This document shows positions 57,296-64,000 of a stretch of DNA of 64,000 bases, piece after piece. Under the pieces are notes generated by a model, which ran no database searches, was not told the DNA's origin, and saw nothing but the letters and a program-made list of their open reading frames with translations. Position 1 is the stretch's first letter. Each line of letters begins with the position of its first letter. The stretch is from contig NC_013740.1 in the NCBI RefSeq assembly GCF_000025305.1, forward strand, positions 620,001 through 684,000, in the 5' to 3' direction. Origin of the DNA: Acidaminococcus fermentans DSM 20731 (GTDB lineage Bacteria; Bacillota; Negativicutes; Acidaminococcales; Acidaminococcaceae). The position numbers were made by a program, and so were the translations under genes.

Positions 57296-58177
57296 ATGAA
57301 AGGTATAATCCTCGCCGGTGGTTCCGGCACCCGTTTATATCCATTGACCATGGTAACATCCAAACAGCTGTTACCTGTATACGATAAACCCATGATTTTC
57401 TATCCCCTGACTACCCTGATGCTGGCTGGCATCAGGGATATTCTGATCATTTCCACACCCAAAGATCTGCCCAATTTTGAGCGGCTGCTGGGGGATGGGT
57501 CCCGGTATGGAATCCATTTGAGCTACAAGGTGCAGCCTTCTCCCGATGGGCTGGCCCAGGCGTTTATTTTGGGGAAAGAGTTTATTGACGGGGACCGTTG
57601 TGCCATGATTCTGGGGGACAACATCTTCTACGGGGCTGGGCTGACGAAGCATTTGAAGGAAGCGGCGGCAAATGAAACGGGGGCTACGGTATTTGGGTAT
57701 TATGTGGATGATCCGGAACGGTTCGGGGTCATTGAATTTGATGAAAAGGGCAAGGCCATTTCCATCGAAGAAAAACCCCAGTATCCCAAATCCAACTATG
57801 CGGTGACGGGACTGTATTTCTATGATGCCAAAGTCTGCGAATATGCAAAAAAAGTAAAGCCTTCGGCACGGGGAGAACTGGAAATTACGGATTTGAACAA
57901 GATGTACCTGGAACAGGGGAATCTGAAGGTAGTGACCCTGGGAAGAGGTTACGCCTGGCTGGATACCGGGACCATCAACAGCCTGTCCGAGGCCTCGGAG
58001 TTCGTAAAGGCAGTGGAGACCAGAGCAGGAATCCAGATTGCGGCGCCGGAAGAAGTGGCGTATGCAAACGGCTGGATCGACAAATCCATCCTGGAAGAAA
58101 GCGCCAAGCAGTATGGCAAGAGCCCGTACGGACAGTATCTCCAGAAGGTGGTGGAAGGGCGCGTGCTGCGGGAGTGA
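57296..58177 (+). CDS. rfbA: Glucose-1-phosphate thymidylyltransferase RmlA
   Basis: 293 aa, normal length. Nucleotide-binding [21 protein letters not shown], active-site GDNIFYG and the GYAWLDTGT motif. It makes dTDP-glucose from Glc-1-P and dTTP, first of four steps to dTDP-L-rhamnose. The remaining genes follow as rmlB, rmlD, rmlC, with a foreign gene between rmlA and rmlB. A TTGGAGGCG site precedes ATG 57296. Base composition returns to GC-rich from here. Confidence 0.96.
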   Translation: MKGIILAGGSGTRLYPLTMVTSKQLLPVYDKPMIFYPLTTLMLAGIRDILIISTPKDLPNFERLLGDGSRYGIHLSYKVQPSPDGLAQAFILGKEFIDGDRCAMILGDNIFYGAGLTKHLKEAAANETGATVFGYYVDDPERFGVIEFDEKGKAISIEEKPQYPKSNYAVTGLYFYDAKVCEYAKKVKPSARGELEITDLNKMYLEQGNLKVVTLGRGYAWLDTGTINSLSEASEFVKAVETRAGIQIAAPEEVAYANGWIDKSILEESAKQYGKSPYGQYLQKVVEGRVLRE

Positions 58178-58190
58178 TCTTGTAAAGGCA

Positions 58191-58225
58191 GTGGTTAAGT
58201 GATTAGGTGATTAAGTGGCTCAGTG
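58191..58225. repeat. AAGTGATT-type 8-bp tandem array, left of the four-helix-bundle gene
   Basis: GTGGTTAAGTGATTAGGTGA followed by TTAAGTGGCTCAGTGA: four 8-bp units. Together with the arrays at 58617-58640 and 58719-58750 it brackets the gene at 58247. Confidence 0.75.
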
Positions 58226-58246
58226 AAAACCAAAGGAGTTGACGCA

Positions 58247-58612
58247 GTGGCTGTTATATCGTACCAGGATCTGATGGTTTGGCAGAAAGCAATGAATTTG
58301 GCAAAAAACGTTTATTGCTTAACTCGTAAATTGCCCCAGGAAGAAAAATATGCTTTGAGTGATCAGATGCGGCGGGCCGTAGTATCCATACCCGCCAATA
58401 TAGCAGAAGGTCAATCAAGGAGAACCACAAAAGATTTTGTTCATTTTCTGTATATAGCCAAAGGTTCTAATGCAGAACTGATGACTCACTTAATGCTGTG
58501 CCATTCATTTGAATATATCCCCACAAAAGAATTCCAAACGGTAAAACAGCAAAGTGACGAAGTAGGAATGCTTCTGAACTTGTTGATTAGAAGCCTGGAA
58601 AAAAAGATGTAA
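58247..58612 (+). CDS. Four-helix-bundle protein (23S rRNA-IVP / S23 family)
   Basis: 121 aa. Starts VISYQDLMVWQKAMNLAKNVY and continues SDQMRRAVVSIPANIAEGQSRR, the signature of the IVP/S23-like four-helix-bundle family; the rest is helical. Such proteins are found in intervening sequences of 23S rRNA in some bacteria and as free genes elsewhere, and Avd of diversity-generating retroelements has the same fold. Here it lies outside rRNA, between rmlA and rmlB, bracketed by tandem-repeat arrays. The GTG at 58247 has AAAGGAG 8 bp upstream; GTG 58223 is inside the array. Function is unknown. Confidence 0.88.
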   Translation: MAVISYQDLMVWQKAMNLAKNVYCLTRKLPQEEKYALSDQMRRAVVSIPANIAEGQSRRTTKDFVHFLYIAKGSNAELMTHLMLCHSFEYIPTKEFQTVKQQSDEVGMLLNLLIRSLEKKM

Positions 58613-58616
58613 AGAT

Positions 58617-58752
58617 AGTGATTAGGTGATTAAGTGATTATAATCTAAAGAATCTACTGCTGAGATGATTGTATCGGAGTCACAGAACTTTCGACACGAA
58701 AAGGATTCAGTGAGCCCAAATCACTTACTCACTTAGCCACTTAATCACTTAT
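58617..58752. repeat. Paired AAGTGATT-type arrays right of the four-helix-bundle gene
   Basis: Direct array AGTGATTAGGTGATTAAGTG (58617-58636), an ~80-bp spacer with no gene, then the inverse array CACTTACTCACTTAGCCACT followed by TAATCACTT (58722-58750). TAATCTA (58640-58646) and TAGATTA (58752-58758) are also inverted. Confidence 0.72.
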
Positions 58753-58778
58753 AGATTATGATAAGAAAGGAAAAGATA

Positions 58779-59798
58779 ATGAACATCATTGTCACCGGCG
58801 GGGCCGGGTTCATCGGCTCTAACTTCATCTTCCATATGTTAAAGGAATATCCTGAAGATAGAATCATTTGTCTTGATAAATTAACGTACGCAGGAAACCT
58901 TTCTACACTCGAACCTATCATGGACAAACCGAATTTCCGCTTCGTAAAGATGGACATTTGTGATCGTGATGCCGTTTATGGTCTCTTCGAAGAAGAACAC
59001 CCTGACATTGTGGTCAACTTTGCGGCGGAATCCCATGTGGACCGGTCCATCCTGAACCCCGAAATCTTTTTGGAGACGAATATCATTGGGACCTCTGTGC
59101 TGATGGATGCCTGCCGGAAATATGGAATCAAACGGTATCACCAGGTTTCTACGGATGAAGTCTATGGGGATCTGCCCCTGGACCGTCCGGATCTGTTCTT
59201 TACGGAGACCACGCCTATCCATACGTCCAGCCCCTACAGCAGTTCCAAGGCCGGGGCGGATCTGCTGGTTCTGGCCTATCATCGGACCTATGGACTGCCG
59301 GTGACCATTTCCCGGTGCAGCAACAACTATGGACCTTATCACTTTCCGGAGAAACTGATTCCTCTGATGATCATCAATGCCCTCCATGACAAACCCCTGC
59401 CGGTGTATGGAGATGGTTTGAACGTCCGGGACTGGCTCTATGTGGAAGATCACTGTAGGGCCATTGACCTGATTCTGCACAGAGGCCGGGTGGGAGAAGT
59501 ATACAATGTAGGCGGCCACAATGAAATGCGGAACATCGATATCGTAAAGTTGATTTGCAAAGAACTGGGCAAACCGGAAAGCCTGATTTCGTACGTAAAG
59601 GACCGGAAAGGGCATGACAGACGGTATGCCATCGACCCCACAAAGATCCACAACGAACTGGGCTGGCTGCCGGAGACAAAGTTTGCTGACGGAATCAAGA
59701 AAACCATCCAGTGGTATTTGGAAAACCAGGAGTGGTGGGAAAAGATTGTTAGTGGGGAATATCAGAACTACTACGAAAAAATGTATGGTAACCGATGA
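58779..59798 (+). CDS. rfbB: dTDP-glucose 4,6-dehydratase RmlB
   Basis: 339 aa. NAD-binding VTGGAGFIGSNFIF, the STDEVYGDLP motif and the catalytic YSSSKAGADLL (YxxxK). It converts dTDP-glucose to the 4-keto-6-deoxy sugar, second step of the rhamnose pathway. The start at 58779 gives the standard MNIIVTGGAGF N-terminus with AAGAAAGGA upstream; the ATG at 58758 lies in the array tail. It is followed by rmlD after 23 bp. Confidence 0.96.
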   Translation: MNIIVTGGAGFIGSNFIFHMLKEYPEDRIICLDKLTYAGNLSTLEPIMDKPNFRFVKMDICDRDAVYGLFEEEHPDIVVNFAAESHVDRSILNPEIFLETNIIGTSVLMDACRKYGIKRYHQVSTDEVYGDLPLDRPDLFFTETTPIHTSSPYSSSKAGADLLVLAYHRTYGLPVTISRCSNNYGPYHFPEKLIPLMIINALHDKPLPVYGDGLNVRDWLYVEDHCRAIDLILHRGRVGEVYNVGGHNEMRNIDIVKLICKELGKPESLISYVKDRKGHDRRYAIDPTKIHNELGWLPETKFADGIKKTIQWYLENQEWWEKIVSGEYQNYYEKMYGNR

Positions 59799-59821
59799 AC
59801 TACCCAAGGAGGTCCTGAATC

Positions 59822-60727
59822 GTGAAAACTCTCGTCACCGGCGTCAATGGACAACTGGGGTATGATGTGATGCTGGAATTACAGAAACGGGGATATGAGG
59901 CCGTGGGGTGCGGGTCCTCGCCAGAGTATCGGGGCATGGCTGACGCTGTGGCAAAGCTGCCCTATGTGTCGCTGGATATTACTGATGATGCTGCAGTGGA
60001 TAGGGTGCTGCAGGAGATCAAGCCGGACTGTGTGTGCCACTGTGCAGCCTGGACGGCCGTGGATGCTGCCGAGGAACCGGAGAACAAGGATAAGGTCTTT
60101 GCCGTGAATGTGGACGGGACACGGAATCTGGCCCGGGCCTGCCAGGCTTTGGATGCCAAGTTCATGTATATCTCTACGGACTATGTGTTCAACGGCCAGG
60201 GAACCGAGCCCTGGAAGGCAGACAGCCAGGAGTTCGCACCGCTGAACGTATACGGCAAGAGCAAGCTGTACGGGGAACTGGCGGTGAAGGAGCTGCTGGA
60301 GAAGTATTTCATCGTCCGCATTGCCTGGGTGTTCGGGCGCAATGGAAACAACTTCGTAAAGACCATGCTGAAAGTGGGGAAAAACCACGACACCCTGCGG
60401 GTGGTCAATGACCAGATCGGTACGCCCACCTACACGGCGGATCTGGCCCGGCTGCTGGTGGATATGCTGGAGACGGAAAAATACGGAACGTACCACGCTA
60501 CCAACGAGGGCGGGTACATTTCCTGGTATGATTTTGCCACGGAGATCTTCCGCCAGGCCGGGTATTCCACGAAAGTGATCCCGGTGACCACGGAAGAGTA
60601 TGGTCTGAGTAAAGCCAGACGGCCCTTCAACTCCCGGCTGGATAAGAGCAAGCTGAAGGAACAGGGCTTCCAGCCCCTGCCGGATTGGCGGGATGGGGTG
60701 AGACGGTATTTGGAGGAACTGGAGTAG
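59822..60727 (+). CDS. rfbD: dTDP-4-dehydrorhamnose reductase RmlD
   Basis: 301 aa. LVTGVNGQLGYDV (nucleotide-binding), YISTDYVFNG and YGKSKLYGE (YxxxK) identify the reductase; it uses NAD(P)H for the last step to dTDP-L-rhamnose. The start is GTG 59822, with AAGGAGG 9 bp upstream. It is followed not directly by rmlC but by ~265 bp of arrays and repeats. Confidence 0.95.
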   Translation: MKTLVTGVNGQLGYDVMLELQKRGYEAVGCGSSPEYRGMADAVAKLPYVSLDITDDAAVDRVLQEIKPDCVCHCAAWTAVDAAEEPENKDKVFAVNVDGTRNLARACQALDAKFMYISTDYVFNGQGTEPWKADSQEFAPLNVYGKSKLYGELAVKELLEKYFIVRIAWVFGRNGNNFVKTMLKVGKNHDTLRVVNDQIGTPTYTADLARLLVDMLETEKYGTYHATNEGGYISWYDFATEIFRQAGYSTKVIPVTTEEYGLSKARRPFNSRLDKSKLKEQGFQPLPDWRDGVRRYLEELE

Positions 60728-60971
60728 TTCATCGTTTGTCGTTCATCGTTCGTCGTTGGATGGCCGAATGGAGATGGAGGATAGCATTGCTTAGCCAGAG
60801 GTTAAGTGACTAAGTGATTTATAACATTAGTGGTTAAGTGGCTAAGTGATTTGGAATCAGTGTTTTGGCTATTAATCGGGTCGGTGATATTGTCTATGAA
60901 GCGTAGTTCTTTCGAAAGAAGGAAAATCAAAGACAACAAAGCACTTAGCCACTTAATCACCTAACCACTTC
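60728..60971. repeat. GATGAAC-type array (inverse) and gene-free paired AAGTGATT arrays
   Basis: TTCATCGTTTGTCGTTCATC... (60728-60759) is the inverse of the array at 44982. Then GGTTAAGTGACTAAGTGATT (60800-60819) and GTGGTTAAGTGGCTAAGTGA (60830-60849) are direct arrays; after ~90 bp with no gene, CACTTAGCCACTTAATCACC follows with TAACCACTT as the inverse array (60942-60970). This has the same layout as 58617-58752 and ends 21 bp before rmlC. Confidence 0.72.
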
Positions 60972-60991
60972 AACCAGGAAAGGTGAAAAAC

Positions 60992-61597
60992 ATGCAAATT
61001 AAAGTGACGAAAAACGTGGGAGGCATTGACGGCCTCTGTATCATTGAACCGGCTGTGCATGGGGATGCACGGGGATATTTTATGGAAACGTATAACAAGA
61101 AGGACATGGAGGAAGCCGGGTTCCACATTGATTTTGTCCAAGACAACCAGAGCATGTCCACCAAAGGTGTGCTGCGGGGACTGCATTTCCAGAAACACTG
61201 TCCCCAGTGCAAACTGGTCCGTGCAGTGCGGGGTTCCGTATTCGATGTAGCCGTGGACCTGCGGGCGGATTCCAAGACCTATGGGAAATGGTATGGTGTG
61301 GAACTGACCGACGAAAACAAAAAACAGTTCCTGATTCCCGAAGGCTTTGCCCATGGATTCCTGGTACTCAGCGACGAAGCCGAATTCTGTTATAAAGTCA
61401 ACGACTACTGGCATCCCAATGACGAAGGCGGCATGGCCTGGAATGATCCGGAAATCGGGATCAAATGGCCTCAGGTAGTGGGAGAATACCCTGGCTCTGC
61501 CAGTAGCGAAGGATACCAGATGGAAGATGGCACACCGCTGAATTTGAGCGAGAAAGATACAAAGTGGCTGGGGATTCGGGATACGTTCAAGTTTTGA
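60992..61597 (+). CDS. rfbC: dTDP-4-dehydrorhamnose 3,5-epimerase RmlC
   Basis: 201 aa. Cupin-like epimerase: EPAVHGDARGYFMETYN, the catalytic His in RGLHFQKHCPQCKLVRAVRG, and PEGFAHGFLVLSD. It makes the third step of dTDP-L-rhamnose synthesis. ATG 60992 has AGGAAAGG 8 bp upstream; GTG 60983 overlaps that site. It is the last capsule gene in the window. Confidence 0.95.
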   Translation: MQIKVTKNVGGIDGLCIIEPAVHGDARGYFMETYNKKDMEEAGFHIDFVQDNQSMSTKGVLRGLHFQKHCPQCKLVRAVRGSVFDVAVDLRADSKTYGKWYGVELTDENKKQFLIPEGFAHGFLVLSDEAEFCYKVNDYWHPNDEGGMAWNDPEIGIKWPQVVGEYPGSASSEGYQMEDGTPLNLSEKDTKWLGIRDTFKF

Positions 61598-61659
61598 TGG
61601 AGAGGACAAACCAATAGCAGCATGGATATCCTCGGTCAACAAGGAAGAGTGTATCTCTG

Positions 61660-62107
61660 ATGACGCAAAAAAATAGAAAAGCATATGGGCTTCTGGCATT
61701 TCTTTTGCTGACTATTCTCTTTATCTGGCTCCAATCCTTCCAGCAAGGAAGCCTCTCCCACAGGGAGAGCCAATGGGTACTGAAAATGGTCCAGAGGCTG
61801 CTTTCGGGAAATCGAATAGGAATCTGGCTCAACGATGGGGGGGATCCGCCGGTTGGCCCATTTAACGGAATACTCATCCTTGGGCCTTTTTACCAGTCTG
61901 TACTGTTGGAGAAGATGGGGAAAAAACTTTTCGGCGCGCATCATCGCTCTGGGCATCGCTGTTGCATCCATGGATGAAATCTTCCAATATTTTGCCGGAG
62001 GAAGGACGGCCACCTGGAAGGATGTGTGTCTGGATGGGGCAGGGGTAGTGGCCGGGATTGTGATGTGGAGAATGGGAAATGAGATGGGGAATTTGTTGAA
62101 AAGATAG
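61660..62107 (+). pseudogene. VanZ-like membrane protein, frameshifted at a G7 tract
   Basis: Two overlapping frames together give one VanZ-family protein. The first part (from ATG 61660) has one membrane helix and IWLQSFQQGSLSHRESQWV; the second, in another frame from ~61835, gives RRLAHLTEYSSLGLF, ARIIALGIAVASMDEIFQYFAGGRTATWKDVCLDGAG, the conserved VanZ core. The switch falls at a run of seven G (61837-61843). One base more or less restores a single ORF of ~149 residues. It may be a true frameshift, a phase-variable switch or a sequence error. VanZ-like proteins lower glycopeptide susceptibility in enterococci; the role here is unknown. Confidence 0.8.
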
Positions 62108-62272
62108 GGTAGTATTATTGCTTCCAGTTAAGATATATTAAGCATGAGTATAAAATTCTAAGTCCCATTGATTTGATGAAATGGTATTTAGAATTTTATT
62201 TTTGTCCCCAAATTGACTTTTTTGTCCCAGAAGGATATACTGATACAAAGAGGCAGAAGGAGCTGGAGTGTG

Positions 62273-63346
62273 ATGAAAAAGAAAGATATTATAAATTTAA
62301 TCAGGTGTTTTGTAGAGGGCAATAAAACTGGTTTTAAAACGACCGCCATTCAAATTGCTCATGATTTTGATCAGAATGGTGATACCCAACTTGCACTCTA
62401 TATCATGTCGCTTTTATCAGAAGCAAACTCATTTATTCCACAAGTACAGGATTCTACGACAATATTGGATCAACCACAGTTTTTTGAAAAAGTAACTGAC
62501 TTCGAAGAAATGTTGTTATTGCCAGATTCCATTACGAATGATGTATTGGGCCTTGTAAATGCTATTAACTATCATATGGGTCTTCACCGATTCCTTTTTG
62601 AGGGAGCCCCTGGAACAGGAAAGACAGAAGCCGTGAAACAATTGGGGAGAATTTTAAAAAGGGATGTTTATGTAATCAATTTTTCAGAAATTATTGATAG
62701 TAAATTAGGACAAACTACGAAAAATATTGATTGTTTATTTAAGCAGATGAATGGATTTTATGAAAAACAAAAGGCTATTTTTTTGTTTGATGAAATTGAT
62801 GCTTTAGCTTTGGATAGAACCAATAATCATGATGTAAGAGAAATGGGAAGAGCGACGTCTGCTTTATTAAAAAGCTTGGACCAACTGGATAAAGAAGTTA
62901 TTTTAGTGGCTACAACTAACCTGGTCATGTATTTTGATAAAGCATTATTAAGGAGATTTGATTCTGTTATTAGTTTTAATCGATATACAAATGAGGATTT
63001 ACTTACAATTGCTGAAAAAATCTTAAATCGCTATTTAGACCAGGCGCATCTGAAAAAACGGGATATTCGTTTATTTCGGAAAATCATGCAATTAAAGAAG
63101 AATTTACCGTATCCAGGGGATTTAAAAAATATGATTCGCACGGCTATTGCCTTCAGCAACCCGAATGACGAGGAAGATTATTTTAGAAGGCTATATAGTG
63201 AGATTACGGGTAAACGTTCCAATAATTTACAACAGTTGAGAAAAGACAATTTCACAGTTAGAGAAATGGCCATATTGACTGGAAAATCAAAAAGCACCAT
63301 TGATCGTGAATTAAAGGAGGCAAAGTCTGATGAACAATCTGCTTGA
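62273..63346 (+). CDS. AAA-family ATPase (first gene of a likely two-gene defence cassette)
   Basis: 357 aa. Walker A GAPGTGKT (111-118), Walker B AIFLFDEID (168-176), sensor 1 ATTN (213-216) and the arginine-finger region ALLRRFD. The C-terminal ~30 residues (FTVREMAILTGKSKSTIDRELKEAK) form a helix-turn-helix-like tail. It is AT-rich and unlike its neighbours. Its 3' end overlaps the start of the next gene by 17 bp, so the two are coupled. AAA ATPases paired with subtilisin-like peptidases are recognised as presumed phage-defence or stress modules; the function of this pair is inferred from that arrangement. Confidence 0.82.
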   Translation: MKKKDIINLIRCFVEGNKTGFKTTAIQIAHDFDQNGDTQLALYIMSLLSEANSFIPQVQDSTTILDQPQFFEKVTDFEEMLLLPDSITNDVLGLVNAINYHMGLHRFLFEGAPGTGKTEAVKQLGRILKRDVYVINFSEIIDSKLGQTTKNIDCLFKQMNGFYEKQKAIFLFDEIDALALDRTNNHDVREMGRATSALLKSLDQLDKEVILVATTNLVMYFDKALLRRFDSVISFNRYTNEDLLTIAEKILNRYLDQAHLKKRDIRLFRKIMQLKKNLPYPGDLKNMIRTAIAFSNPNDEEDYFRRLYSEITGKRSNNLQQLRKDNFTVREMAILTGKSKSTIDRELKEAKSDEQSA

Positions 63347-64000
63347 GCTAAAAGGTGAATTTCAGCATATGAAAAATATTCCTGGTGGAGGTTCCCTAAG
63401 CCTGAAGAAAAAACAGGTGGTGGAAGCAAAACATCTTTCAGAACTTGCTAATGAATTGGAAAAAATTTCTTCTTATTGGGAAAAACATACAGAATTAGAA
63501 GGGGCTTTATTAAGTGCACATCATGATAGGGTGATTCCTAAATCCATGCGGCTACAGTTTTTATTTTCCAAAGGAAAATCAGTACCCAATGATTTTGTTG
63601 TTGGAGCAAAATTTGAAAAAAAAGATGATAAATCAGAGCAGAAATGTCATGTGTTTACATATTTTTTGCCATTGGAAATAGTAAAAAAAGCAATCAATCT
63701 ACTAAAAATAACTGCAGAGGTTATTCAAAATGAATATGACGGAGTTATAGATTATAACAAGTTTGAATCCATTAAGAAGAATTTCCATAGTAAGAAGATA
63801 AAAAGGTATCCATTTCAAAAAGTGATCATTGATGGTTCGAATGTGTCATATTTTCAGATTGATAGAGTAGTAAAAGATGTCCAAGAGGATACTTTGGTAA
63901 CGATTTATAAAACTAATGAAAACCTTCCAACAAGGAAGCTTCTTGCAAGATTTGGTATTTATATCCCACAAGAACGGATTATTGACGAACTGACTATACA
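63330..64000 (+). CDS. Probable S8-family peptidase, N-terminal part (runs off the window)
   Basis: The frame from ATG 63330 is open to the last base (223 codons seen), so the 3' end is outside. It follows TAAAGGAGG. The visible part (MNNLLELKGEFQHMKNIPGG..., YWEKHTELEGALLSAHHDRVIPKSMRLQFLF, VVGAKFE, HVFTYFLPLE) resembles the N-terminal domain of a family of S8 (subtilisin-like) peptidases encoded next to AAA ATPases. The catalytic Asp/His/Ser would be downstream and cannot be seen, so the peptidase call rests on memory of the family and on context. Confidence 0.6.
   Translation, partial: MNNLLELKGEFQHMKNIPGGGSLSLKKKQVVEAKHLSELANELEKISSYWEKHTELEGALLSAHHDRVIPKSMRLQFLFSKGKSVPNDFVVGAKFEKKDDKSEQKCHVFTYFLPLEIVKKAINLLKITAEVIQNEYDGVIDYNKFESIKKNFHSKKIKRYPFQKVIIDGSNVSYFQIDRVVKDVQEDTLVTIYKTNENLPTRKLLARFGIYIPQERIIDELTI

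Overview
The window looks like the chromosome of a diderm Firmicute of the class Negativicutes, most likely Acidaminococcus (A. fermentans or a close relative). The 16S rRNA, the electron-bifurcating EtfBA pair, the rapZ-yvcK-whiA order, the six-cysteine (SCIFF) peptide with its maturase and a Wza-like export protein beside a Firmicute-type CpsB/C/D module all fit. The assignment is from memory of the families, not from a search. Most of the window is GC-rich; 46.4-57.2 kb and 62.1-64 kb are visibly AT-rich and look acquired.

Region 1 (1-8.8 kb) is a redox module: an alpha/beta hydrolase (cut by the window start), a cupin, three flavodoxin-like proteins (one a lipoprotein), TatA/TatC, an SGNH hydrolase, a DUF362 lipoprotein with a Tat-type signal, a carboxymuconolactone-decarboxylase-like protein and a divergent LysR regulator. 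Five promoters here share one 67-bp layout: ATAC-N7-GTAT, then an ATAAGCATTTAACAT-like box exactly 30 bp later, then 16 bp to a TATGCT-like -10 box. This is how a LysR regulon would look, and the lysR gene lies at the end of the cluster.

Region 2 (8.9-16.7 kb): a hydE-like gene cut just before its radical-SAM cysteine motif by a 927-bp ISL3-type remnant, a HAD phosphatase, rapZ-yvcK-whiA, a polysaccharide deacetylase, and the SCIFF peptide with its radical SAM maturase.

Region 3 (16.7-22.3 kb): a complete rRNA operon, 16S-tRNAIle-tRNAAla-23S-5S, with a strong promoter, both processing stalks and a terminator.

Region 4 (22.3-40.9 kb) is housekeeping: a crotonase-family protein, a surface-adhesin-E-like exported protein, a beta-CASP RNase-like protein, typA, sepF, dnaE, etfBA, pyk, an acyltransferase, a small membrane protein, trkA and trkH.

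Region 5 (40.9-61.6 kb) is a Wzx/Wzy-type capsule locus: cpsB, wza-like, cpsC, cpsD, the priming sugar transferase, glycosyltransferases, a TupA-like ATP-grasp protein, ugd, an EpsG-type polymerase, an acetyltransferase, a flippase and rmlA/B/D/C for dTDP-rhamnose. Two genes do not belong to capsule synthesis: an 839-aa RloC/PrrC-like ATPase (probable phage-defence nuclease) just before the flippase, and a four-helix-bundle protein gene between rmlA and rmlB, bracketed by short tandem-repeat arrays.

Region 6 (61.6-64 kb): a VanZ-like gene frameshifted at a G7 tract, then an AAA ATPase and the N-terminal part of what is probably an S8-family peptidase, a likely two-gene defence cassette cut by the window end.

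The intergenic spaces hold at least four families of degenerate 7-8-bp tandem repeats, often in inverted pairs and often next to REP-like GTAGGGGC palindromes and GCTGTTGC/GCAACAGC terminator hairpins. They are the least explained structure in the window.
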